Positions 56,869 through 64,000 of a DNA stretch of 64,000 nt are shown piece by piece; the first letter of the stretch is position 1; the number at the start of each line of letters is the position of its first letter. The notes under the pieces are model-generated. The model was given only the letters and a program-made list of their open reading frames with translations. It searched no databases and was not told where the DNA came from. A program made the position numbers and the translations under genes. Origin of the DNA: Pelagomonas calceolata. Taxonomy: Eukaryota; Sar; Pelagophyceae; Pelagomonadales; Pelagomonadaceae. The DNA is taken from contig CAKKNE010000003.1 of the NCBI GenBank assembly GCA_918797485.1, positions 806,001 through 870,000 of the forward strand. The letters are read 5' to 3'.

Positions 56869-58329
56869 ATGGCTCTGCTCCGCTGCACCACCCGGCTTGC
56901 TCTGCGGACGCCGCGCCGCCAGCTCGCAGCGGTGCCACAGACGGTCTCCGACGACGAATTCAACAAAATAAAGGACGAGCTCACGTCCTTCATGCACGAC
57001 CGCATTTACCCGAACGAGCAGCTCTTCCTGAAACAGAGCCACGAGAGCCGCTGGACCAATGGCAAAGAGTGGACTCATCCCCCTCTCATCGTAGATTTGA
57101 TGCAAGAAGCCAAACAGCGAGGCCTCTGGAATTTATTTTTACCGGCAGACAGCGCACAACTCGCACCGAAGGGAACGCATTTGGGGAGAGGCCTGACGAA
57201 TCTGCAGTATGCGGATCTGTGTGAACTGATGGGCACGTCGGTCCATTTCGAGTTTGCCGCCACAGCTTGTAATTGCGCGTCGCCCGATACGGGAAATATG
57301 GAGACCATCGCAAGGTTCGGTAATGAGCAACAGAAGGAAAAGTGGCTCTCCCCATTACTAGATGGATCGATCCGGTCGTGCTTCGCGATGACGGAGCCCG
57401 ACGTCGCTAGTTCTGATGCTACAAATATCAGTATTGATATACGAGACGATGGGGATGACTTTGTGGTGAACGGGCGGAAGTGGTGGTGCACGGGCGCCGG
57501 AAGTTTACATTGTAAGGTCATGATTTTGATGGGCAAGACCGACCCTGACGCCAAAGCGTTCGCGCAGCAGAGTATGTTGTTAGTTGACCTTGCCAATACT
57601 GATGGGATTGAGTTGGTGCGACCTCTCACAGTATTTGGGGATGACGATGCCCCAAAAGGGCACTTCGAGCTTTCATTTACTGATGTACGTATTCCCAAAT
57701 CAAATGTACTGTGGCAGCGGGGCAAGGGCTTCGAAATTGCGCAACGTAGACTCGGTCCGGGCCGCATCCACCACTGCATGCGCTGCATCGGGCAGATGGA
57801 GCGTGCTTTAGCGACCATGGCGCAAAGAGCTATGAAGAGAGTAGCCTTCGGCAAGCCTTTGGCTGCTCGTGATTCCGTATTGGAGGACGTCGCGCGCATT
57901 CGGTGTGAGATAGATGGCTGTCGACATTTGGTGAGAGAAGCTGCATCACTCATGGACCGCAAGGGCAACACTGATTTGGAAACGCGGCAGCGGTTATCCT
58001 TAGTCAAAGCTCTGGTGCCTCATACCCTACAGTCTATTGCTGATAGAGCCATGCAATTACATGGGGGCGCGGGCGTGTCGGGAGATACACCATTGACGCA
58101 CATCTGGGCGACGGGCCGCGGTCTCCGGTTGGCCGATGGCCCCGACGCCGTCCACTGGCGCAAGGCCGGCCAGCTCGAGTTCGAGCGGCAGCGGGCAAGC
58201 CCGCTCGCGCCCTACGGGTCCTACGCCCCGTCTCGGGACGCGCCTTCCTTCCGGTCGACGACGGACCCGCTCTCGGAGGAGGCCGCGTCGTTCTTGGTCG
58301 AGTTCGAGGCGCTGATGAAGAGCTCGTGA
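56869..58329 (+). CDS. Acyl-CoA dehydrogenase (ACAD10/11-like)
   Basis: 486 residues. An N-terminal Arg/Leu-rich leader (MALLRCTTRLALRTPRRQL) looks mitochondrial. Family motifs: CFAMTEPDVASSDATN (FAD/substrate loop), GRKWWCTGAG, the ACAD10/11-like segment with GFEIAQRRLGPGRIHHCMR, and the C-terminal LHGGAGVSGDTPL and LADGPDAVHWRK. FAD-dependent acyl-CoA oxidation with electron transfer to ETF is the family reaction; ACAD11-type enzymes act on very long or 4-hydroxy acyl-CoA. Full length compared with the dehydrogenase part of ACAD11, without its kinase-like domain. Confidence 0.88.
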   Translation: MALLRCTTRLALRTPRRQLAAVPQTVSDDEFNKIKDELTSFMHDRIYPNEQLFLKQSHESRWTNGKEWTHPPLIVDLMQEAKQRGLWNLFLPADSAQLAPKGTHLGRGLTNLQYADLCELMGTSVHFEFAATACNCASPDTGNMETIARFGNEQQKEKWLSPLLDGSIRSCFAMTEPDVASSDATNISIDIRDDGDDFVVNGRKWWCTGAGSLHCKVMILMGKTDPDAKAFAQQSMLLVDLANTDGIELVRPLTVFGDDDAPKGHFELSFTDVRIPKSNVLWQRGKGFEIAQRRLGPGRIHHCMRCIGQMERALATMAQRAMKRVAFGKPLAARDSVLEDVARIRCEIDGCRHLVREAASLMDRKGNTDLETRQRLSLVKALVPHTLQSIADRAMQLHGGAGVSGDTPLTHIWATGRGLRLADGPDAVHWRKAGQLEFERQRASPLAPYGSYAPSRDAPSFRSTTDPLSEEAASFLVEFEALMKSS

Positions 58330-58490
58330 TCTCGGGGAGCTTGTTGCCTACGCGCACGTCGTCGCGGTGTCGCGGCGATGGCGTATTCGGTCTATCGCTG
58401 CGTCTGCCCGATGGCGTGGAGGAGGACGAAGCGCTAGCTTTATCATTGTGTAACGACCGTATAGTTAGCAGGCACGAAGGTAAGGAGGAC

Positions 58491-58832
58491 CTACCACGCG
58501 TGCTTCTCGAGGTCCTGGGCGTTGTACAGGAAGACCGCCGCGAGGACGTTCGTCATCCCCAAAGCGTACTCGACGCTCAGTTCCGTGCCGAAGAGGACCA
58601 TGGACAACACGCCCGTCAGGAGGACGGAGATGGCCGTCGCGTAGCCCTTGAGCACCGCGTCGGCGTACTTGAGGACCGCGGCCACGGTGAGGCCGCCCGC
58701 GGCACTATTCACGGCCGCAATACAAGCCTTGTAGTCGAACCCGTACCACAAACCTTTGGTTGTGATGGGCGTCCAGTCCGTCACCAGGGCCCAGGTGCCT
58801 CCTATTATCAATGAGGTGAGCGCCAACTGGAC
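58491..58832 (-). pseudogene. Truncated nucleotide-sugar transporter (SLC35-type)
   Basis: 113 residues match only the C-terminal third of UDP-galactose/CMP-sialic-acid transporters: a helix, then GLTVAAVLKYADAVLKGYATAIS, the family's KYAD-x2-LKG motif, and a last helix. The exon starts after an acceptor (ATACCCAG) in phase 0. Upstream on the same strand, where the N-terminal helices should be, lies the antisense of a TPR gene. So the gene is 5'-truncated unless a long intron spans the TPR gene. These proteins import nucleotide sugars into the Golgi. Confidence 0.6.
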
Positions 58833-58895
58833 CTGGGTATAAGCTAAACCAGGAAATCGTACGTGGGACGGCCGGAGGGAGACTGGGCTCGGGGC

Positions 58896-59480
58896 ATGGC
58901 AATAAACCAGCTTGGGAACGGTTTGGCCTTTGCAAGTCACCATGAGGGCGCGTTGTCCGTGAGACGCGCCGAGTTGGCTATGCTGCAGCGCCTTGACGCA
59001 CCAGAACACGAGATCCTCATCGCTCAGAGCAATATTTCGAACACGTATCATTCGCTGGGGCGGCACGAAGAGAACATGCACATACGGCGAGTCGTACACT
59101 GGGGGTTTTCGACGCTTCTTGGCGAAGAACATGAACTCACCCTCCACACAGCCACCTGCTACGCGACGACGCTGACAAAACTAAAGCACTTCGAAGAATC
59201 CAGGTCATTGATGCGCAAGATGATACCCGTGTCGCGTCGCGTTCTCGGAGAGGTCCATCGAATCACGCTCACGACGAGGTATTGTTACGGGGAGGCGCTC
59301 TACACGAACCCCGGCGCCACCCTCGACGATCTCCGCGAGGCCGTGGCGACGCTCGAGGACACGGAACGGACCGTCCGGCGCGTGTTCGGCAACACGCATC
59401 CGCTCACTGTGGCCAATGAGGAGGGTGTGCGAGAATCGCGAGCCGCCCTCCGCGCCCGCGAAACGCAGGGCAGCGCGTAA
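58896..59480 (+). CDS. TPR (kinesin-light-chain-like) protein, probably truncated
   Basis: 194 residues from the ATG at 58896; the frame is open a little further upstream. It has about four tetratricopeptide repeats (ALSVRRAELAMLQRLD, YHSLGRHEENMHIRRVV, LTKLKHFEESRSLMRKMI, ATLDDLREAVATLEDTE), a layout seen in large TPR families. Usual members carry several more repeats upstream, so the N-terminus is probably missing. It starts about 64 bp from the truncated transporter exon and runs away from it. Confidence 0.6.
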   Translation: MAINQLGNGLAFASHHEGALSVRRAELAMLQRLDAPEHEILIAQSNISNTYHSLGRHEENMHIRRVVHWGFSTLLGEEHELTLHTATCYATTLTKLKHFEESRSLMRKMIPVSRRVLGEVHRITLTTRYCYGEALYTNPGATLDDLREAVATLEDTERTVRRVFGNTHPLTVANEEGVRESRAALRARETQGSA

Positions 59481-59500
59481 ATAGCAAAACCAGAAAATTA

Positions 59501-61756
59501 CTACCACTCCCCCATCCGCTCCAGACAAGCACAGAGCCGGTCCACCTCCTCAACCGTATTGTAGTGCACGAGCGACGCGCGCACGACACTTTGGAAACCG
59601 GCCGCCGCGACCAAGCCGGGCGAGAGGAACTCGCCGCAGCGCACGGCAATGTCCAGGGAGCGGCACCGTTCAACAATAGCCTCCGGCGTTATCGTCGCAT
59701 GGACGAACGCGACCGTCGGTAAAGGCAGGGTCTCCCCGAAGGCCTCCATAACTGAAACGCGCGGCTGTGATCTCAGAAAGCCGATTAACCTTCTAAATGG
59801 TGCCGCCTCCGCTATTGAACAATGCTCATAGAACGCGTCAACGGAACCGTACTCGAGGAAATAACTCTCGAGTGCGGCAGCACCGGCGCAAGCCTCATGA
59901 GACAGCGTACCGCGCTCAAAAGCCCTACCAGATGGGTAGTACTGGGGAGCCGGCAATCCACTGGAAGCCACTCCATCCACAAACCGCTGCGACAACCCGC
60001 AACAGGCCAGGTGCGGGCCAAAACATTTATGATATGCCACGACGACCGCGTCAGCATCGGCAAACACGGGCCGCCGGTGCGGCGCGTAGGCCACGGCGTC
60101 GACCACGATCATTGAATGGGGGCACGCCTCCCTGATACATTGTATGATCGTAGGAACGTCGTAGACCCTTCCAGAAACGTTCGACGCCGCGGGCACACAG
60201 ACGACTTTGATGGAAGCGTCGAGCAGCGGTGTCAACGTCTCAAGGTCTAGAGAACCGTCCTGGCCGCAGCGCCACCATCTTACTGAACGCTGCATCCAGG
60301 GCCTTAGTAAAGCATCATGCGCCGCGTCCGTCAGAATGACAGGACCGTCCGTGAGGGACGCCACCTGGTCCAAAGCGTTCGACGCGTTCGCGGCGAGGAA
60401 GACCGTATCCTTCTGCAGCCACCTACACGCAAAGCTTCGACACGCTTCCCTGGCGGCAGCGCCGTGGATATCGCGCCAGCGCGCTTGCAGAGCGTTCTGC
60501 GACGCCTCGATCACGCAACGAGGCACCTGCGTGCCGCCGCCGTTCTCTAAAAAGGCCCATCTATTATCGTCATCAAAGAAGGCAAATCTACGTCTCGCTT
60601 GTAATGCGATCGCCGTTGAAACAGAAGGTGGCCTTTCAGAGACCGCATCTAAGAGCTTGGACGCGGCCCGGAACCGCCTCCAAGCTAGCGCCGGCCCCAG
60701 GGCCGTACTAAACGCCGTGTCGCACGGTTTTTGCGCATCTACACAGACCCATGTTTCAGACGGTGCGTCGAGGACGCAAAAGGCCAATAGGGAAGTCACG
60801 ACGCCGTGGTGGAACGCCTCCACCGGTCCATGATCAGAAGAGCCATAGGCGTTCGGCGGGCAGTTGCACTCGATGAGGTGCGCCTTCAGCTCGTTATCTC
60901 GCTCCTCGAGCAGCACATCGACGCCGACCAATTCAAATCTGTTGGAAGATGGAGCCAGCGCCGGCGCGCAGGCCCGCGAGAGCGACCTTAGAGCTGTTAC
61001 GACAGCCTCAAAGGCCTCCGGATGTGACTGTCGAAGATCTGGGACGGGCCGCTCCGGCACGAAATTTGATGAGTCGACGTTGCAGGACACATTTGTCACA
61101 TGTTGTTCCGGAGCCATATCACCGGAAGGCGGTGCATATGGCAAGGCGCAGACCTGGGCCATGGCTCCTGTATAGAGGTAGCACCTTCGACCGCGCCACA
61201 CGCAATAACACCGGTACTGGAGCTTCCTACCTCGCCACAACAACGGATTATGAAGATAAGACTGCAGCACGACTTCGTGCCGCGCGTCGATAGTCATATG
61301 AAGTAAATCTTCCGCGCATGATGCGAACCACAATCCGACACCGCTATTCGCGGTCGCGTCCTTGACGACCCAGGCGCCTCGCAGATCTTCCTGCTCGATG
61401 AACGCCCGCAGCTCCTTCACGTTCGAAAAACTTCGAGACCACAGCACCGCTTCGCCGCAGCGCTCCGCGAGGTCCGAGAACCGGCCCTTGTGCTCGAGGG
61501 CCTGCCGGGCGCCGACGACGTGGTTGTACGATGCTACAGAAGCGCAGGCGGCCTTGTGGGCCTTGCTCGGCGTATTCAACCAGATGAAGTCCGCGTTGGC
61601 GGCGCGGCGCTCGCGCTGGACGACTAACGTACCGTTCGAGGCGTTTTCGAGCGCGTTCAGAGCGCCGCCGATGCGTTTGGCGGCGAGGGGCTCGCGGTCG
61701 GAGACGAAGTAGCGCAGCGTGCGGGGCTCGGCCGCGGCCGCGTCGTAGGCGGCCAT
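59501..61756 (-). CDS. Fusion of tubulin-tyrosine-ligase-like and class V aminotransferase-like domains
   Basis: 751 residues, single exon. Residues 1-335 fit an ATP-grasp TTL domain: AWVVKDATANSGVGLWF, VVLQSYLHNPLL, YRCYCVWRGRR and AHLIECNCPPNAYG, with E-x-N as metal ligands. Residues about 395-751 fit a fold-type I PLP enzyme of the cysteine desulfurase/aminotransferase class V group: FLENGGGTQVPRCV at the start, VDAVAYAPHRRPVFADADAV and the PLP lysine in VAYHKCFGP near 577. TTL enzymes add amino acids to tubulin or other proteins; class V enzymes remove S, Se or amino groups from amino acids. Both parts look catalytically intact. A role that supplies and then attaches an amino-acid product is speculation. 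Confidence 0.75.
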   Translation of the reverse strand: MAAYDAAAAEPRTLRYFVSDREPLAAKRIGGALNALENASNGTLVVQRERRAANADFIWLNTPSKAHKAACASVASYNHVVGARQALEHKGRFSDLAERCGEAVLWSRSFSNVKELRAFIEQEDLRGAWVVKDATANSGVGLWFASCAEDLLHMTIDARHEVVLQSYLHNPLLWRGRKLQYRCYCVWRGRRCYLYTGAMAQVCALPYAPPSGDMAPEQHVTNVSCNVDSSNFVPERPVPDLRQSHPEAFEAVVTALRSLSRACAPALAPSSNRFELVGVDVLLEERDNELKAHLIECNCPPNAYGSSDHGPVEAFHHGVVTSLLAFCVLDAPSETWVCVDAQKPCDTAFSTALGPALAWRRFRAASKLLDAVSERPPSVSTAIALQARRRFAFFDDDNRWAFLENGGGTQVPRCVIEASQNALQARWRDIHGAAAREACRSFACRWLQKDTVFLAANASNALDQVASLTDGPVILTDAAHDALLRPWMQRSVRWWRCGQDGSLDLETLTPLLDASIKVVCVPAASNVSGRVYDVPTIIQCIREACPHSMIVVDAVAYAPHRRPVFADADAVVVAYHKCFGPHLACCGLSQRFVDGVASSGLPAPQYYPSGRAFERGTLSHEACAGAAALESYFLEYGSVDAFYEHCSIAEAAPFRRLIGFLRSQPRVSVMEAFGETLPLPTVAFVHATITPEAIVERCRSLDIAVRCGEFLSPGLVAAAGFQSVVRASLVHYNTVEEVDRLCACLERMGEW

Positions 61757-61950
61757 CCGCCGCTAGCCGTGACGATCTCTCAGCCAGTGGGTTTGGAGAG
61801 CTAGACTGTGGCGTGAGATAGCCGTGCTCGTTGAAGCTGTGGCGCAGCTCTACGTGTTCTGTGGCCTCTCTGCGAGATTTCCACAATACTTCGAGCGCTT
61901 CTAAGGCACTACAGAGCTGCCAAAGCCAGCAGACAAGTTTTGCTGGCTTT

Positions 61951-61971
61951 CTAGTGTCTTATACCGCTAGC
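61951..61971 (+). promoter_or_regulatory. Intergenic CTAGTGTCTTATA motif, copy 10
   Basis: Reads CTAGTGTCTTATA, then CCGCTAGC. It is 195 bp from the fusion-gene ATG (-) and about 45 bp before the ATG at 62017 (+). Confidence 0.5.
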
Positions 61972-62016
61972 TCCGCGTAGTGCTCGTCCGCATTTCAGGC
62001 CTATAATCCGCGCGTG

Positions 62017-62763
62017 ATGGCGTTCCGTGCCACAAGAGTGCTCACGAGGCATGCTCGACAACGTAGCTCGAGCGTAATTGCACAGCTTCCACGTGTAACG
62101 AGGAGTGCCACCAGCACCACAGGTGGCATCACCCAGCGGTTTTGCACGCCGACGCGGCGCGCATTCGGCGCTGGCGGCCTCAGCGGCAGCGGACCGCCCG
62201 GCGCACACACGGACGCCTCCGCATCGCGCCGCTCGTTCGGCGCGGGAAGCATCGGCGGCCGACCGCGCGACGACGACGACGACGACGACGCGAAATCAAT
62301 GAGACGGCAGAAGTTTGATGCTTTCGTAGAACGCGGCAAGGAGCGGCTCGGCCCCGAGCGCGTCGAGCGCCTCGAGCGACTGAACGAGAAACGCAAGGTC
62401 CACGCGGCCTACGTCCGAGAGGCCGGCAAGGGCTCGGAGCTGTCCATGAGCGAGCGCATGAAGCGGCTCGTGTCGGCTTACGGGCCCTTGGCGCTCGGCT
62501 TCCACGTCACTACCGAGGTTGTTGTTTGTGGCCTCTTCTATTTAGCCGTGGACCACGGCCTGGACGTGGGCGCGCTCCTGCGGGTGGTTGAATCGATGAC
62601 GGGCACAGACATGTCTACAGTCGTGTCTTCCGGCGCCGGGACCCTTGGAGTGGCCTACGCGCTCACGGTGGCGCTGACGGGCATCCCGCGGACGTTTCTC
62701 ACCATCGCGGCGACGCCGTACATCGCGCGGAAGCTCGGCTGGCGGCCCAAGAAGGATGTATGA
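62017..62763 (+). CDS. DUF1279 (FAM210-like) membrane protein
   Basis: 248 residues. The first about 60 residues are Arg/Ser/Thr-rich, typical of a mitochondrial presequence. An Asp run and charged helix follow. The DUF1279 core covers about 150-235: LVSAYGPLALGFHVTTEVVV, a second helix, then LGVAYALTVALTGIPRTFLTIAATPYIARKLG. FAM210 proteins reside in the inner mitochondrial membrane and affect mitochondrial translation and iron or muscle traits in animals. The actual reaction is unknown. Codon GTG precedes the ATG, so the start is 62017. Confidence 0.8.
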   Translation: MAFRATRVLTRHARQRSSSVIAQLPRVTRSATSTTGGITQRFCTPTRRAFGAGGLSGSGPPGAHTDASASRRSFGAGSIGGRPRDDDDDDDAKSMRRQKFDAFVERGKERLGPERVERLERLNEKRKVHAAYVREAGKGSELSMSERMKRLVSAYGPLALGFHVTTEVVVCGLFYLAVDHGLDVGALLRVVESMTGTDMSTVVSSGAGTLGVAYALTVALTGIPRTFLTIAATPYIARKLGWRPKKDV

Positions 62764-62894
62764 AGCGACGCCGTCGACGCGAGGCGCCGAAAAAAAGGCC
62801 GTTGATGCGGCGGCGAACGCCGTCGACGGGGCACATAACTGTTGTGGTTGTCTAGAAATTAGTACGCCACCGCTCTAGATCGGGGCTCGGATCC

Positions 62895-63482
62895 TCAGAG
62901 GCTGGGCCACTTGAGCGACCCGACGTCGACGGACTGCAAATCGGAAGCGGAGGGCGTCTGCTTCGTGTCCAAGTACAGCTTGCCCGCGCGCGCGCCCGAG
63001 ATGACGACCACGGAGATGAGCACGGCGAAGATGTCCGTCGGGATGGAAAAGATCTTGAACGTGAGGAGCATGCCCACCAAGGCGCCCACGGCCGCGCCCG
63101 GCAGCGCCGTCTCGATGCAGGCGCCGTACGAGTCCGCCGGCCGCGAGTACGCGTCCGTCGACGGCGCCGCGGCGAACCAGCCCAGCGCGAAGACCACAGC
63201 CCCGTAGACGCCCGCGAACAGCAAGCCGCAGAAGGCCGCGGCGGCGACGTCGATGAGCGCGCGCTCCTGGTTGTCCTTGAGGACGTCCAGGTTCTTCGAG
63301 CCGAAGGCCTTGGCGCTGTCGAGGTCCAGGTCGCCGACCTTCTCCTGGACGAGTTTGGCGACGTCCTCGGGCTTCTCCAACCCGAGCTTGTCGAGGGGGT
63401 TGTTGGCCAGAGGGGCGAGGCGCGTCGGGCGCGGGCCGACGAAGGCCGCGGCGGTGCCGACGAGGGCGAGCTTCGACCACAT
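62895..63482 (-). CDS. Plastid-targeted membrane protein
   Basis: 195 residues. The N-terminus MWSKLALVGTAAAFVGPRPTR has a signal peptide ending in AAAFVGP, which fits the heterokont ASAFAP-type plastid motif. After a helical part (EKPEDVAKLVQEKVGDLDLD) there are about three hydrophobic segments (AAAFCGLLFAGVYGAVVFAL, AAVGALVGMLLTF, FAVLISVVVISGARAG), so it is probably in a thylakoid or envelope membrane. No family recognised. Ends SLKWPSL. Confidence 0.68.
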   Translation of the reverse strand: MWSKLALVGTAAAFVGPRPTRLAPLANNPLDKLGLEKPEDVAKLVQEKVGDLDLDSAKAFGSKNLDVLKDNQERALIDVAAAAFCGLLFAGVYGAVVFALGWFAAAPSTDAYSRPADSYGACIETALPGAAVGALVGMLLTFKIFSIPTDIFAVLISVVVISGARAGKLYLDTKQTPSASDLQSVDVGSLKWPSL

Positions 63483-64000
63483 CGTCTGTCTTTGGCGCTA
63501 TGTGCTAGACCTGCGCGCGCGATCCTTTTCAGCGTCTGGCGTCGAGCGGCGCGACGCGTTCGCGGCGTAGTTGTGTGTCTGCTGCTGCCGGGCAATGCGT
63601 CTCGTCCCGGCGTCTGCGTCCGCGGCGCGGGCCGGCGTTTCGCCCAGTGACTATGACTCGATGTGTGTTGGCTGCTGCCAGACGGCGGGTCGGCGGCGCG
63701 GTTTAATCGGCTACGCCCTAGCCGCGGCTCCTGAGATGGCGCCAAGGCAGCAGCTGCCCTCCAGCTCGCTCGCATAGCATCGCTGAGCACTGCCGCCGCG
63801 CGAGGGCCAGCACACATGTCTAGGCAATGCGTCCGAGGCTGAATTTGCTTCTGGCGCTGGATTCCTGCCTCGTGGTCGGGCTTTATGAGGCGGAGAGTCT
63901 GATCAAATCCAGCAATTAATTAATGGATTTAGCGTTTCGAAGAGACCTCAACGCACCCGTTGCGAGGTCTTCGGGGACCTTGGCAGGTCCGTCGTACGGG
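63483..64000. other. Intergenic region, 518 bp
   Basis: Upstream of the plastid protein gene. Two inverted repeats lie near the end: AAATCCA (63905-63911) with TGGATTT (63924-63930), and GACCTCAACG (63944-63953) with CGTTGCGAGGTC (63958-63969). No gene is supported. Confidence 0.5.

Overview
The window looks like nuclear DNA of a eukaryotic alga, most likely a stramenopile of the pelagophyte type (Aureococcus/Pelagomonas-like); this is inference. The base composition is GC-rich and genes are packed closely on both strands. Genes carry short spliceosomal introns (50-207 nt). Several proteins begin with a signal peptide followed by an Ala/Ser-Phe motif like those that target heterokont plastids. 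No tRNA, rRNA, CRISPR array or bacterial-style operon was found.

Layout: 1-6200 holds a partial membrane protein, a dethiobiotin synthetase, an NTF2-like protein, a Cys-cluster protein and a J-domain/zinc-finger/UIM/UBA protein. 6698-16983 holds a viroplasmin-PIF1-BRCT helicase, an S28 peptidase, an ankyrin protein, a PrmA methyltransferase, an ankyrin/LRR protein and a Pro/Thr-stalk membrane protein. 17263-26267 holds eIF5A, a PX-like protein, an N-methyltransferase-type enzyme, a RING protein, an EF-hand protein and a two-block cold-shock-like protein. 26821-44490 is dominated by giant scaffold proteins (EF/IQ/Tudor/SH3/ankyrin/WW; kinase-WD40; LRR/EF-hand). 45061-63482 holds a KDEL-receptor-like protein, a LON-domain protein, a second ankyrin protein, an FN3 protein, PDK1, a hydrolase, a nickel/cobalt-type transporter, an F-box gene, a zinc-knuckle protein, an acyl-CoA dehydrogenase, two 5'-truncated genes head to head, a tubulin-ligase/PLP-enzyme fusion, a DUF1279 protein and a plastid membrane protein.

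The main system is a set of introner-type elements: small non-autonomous insertions that act as introns. Their left end resembles CTGTGTGGAAATCAAAT, their right end resembles TTGATTTCCACACAG, and they are flanked by 8-bp direct repeats. The intron begins in the left repeat copy (normally supplying GT) and ends in the element's right end (AG), so splicing restores the original codons. Nine are placed here; in all nine, removing the element leaves the reading frame continuous. One lies in an ankyrin gene whose paralogue 36 kb away keeps the empty site.

Two further patterns stand out. A kinase-WD40 gene has seven introns of exactly 50 nt, one per WD40 blade, all in the same place, showing that exon plus intron was duplicated as a 176-nt unit. 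A 21-26 bp motif, CTAGTGTCTTACA-n-CGCTAGC, recurs at ten places, always in the 5' intergenic space of genes, often 45-70 bp before an ATG. Convergent genes end as little as 3 bp apart, so their transcript ends must overlap.
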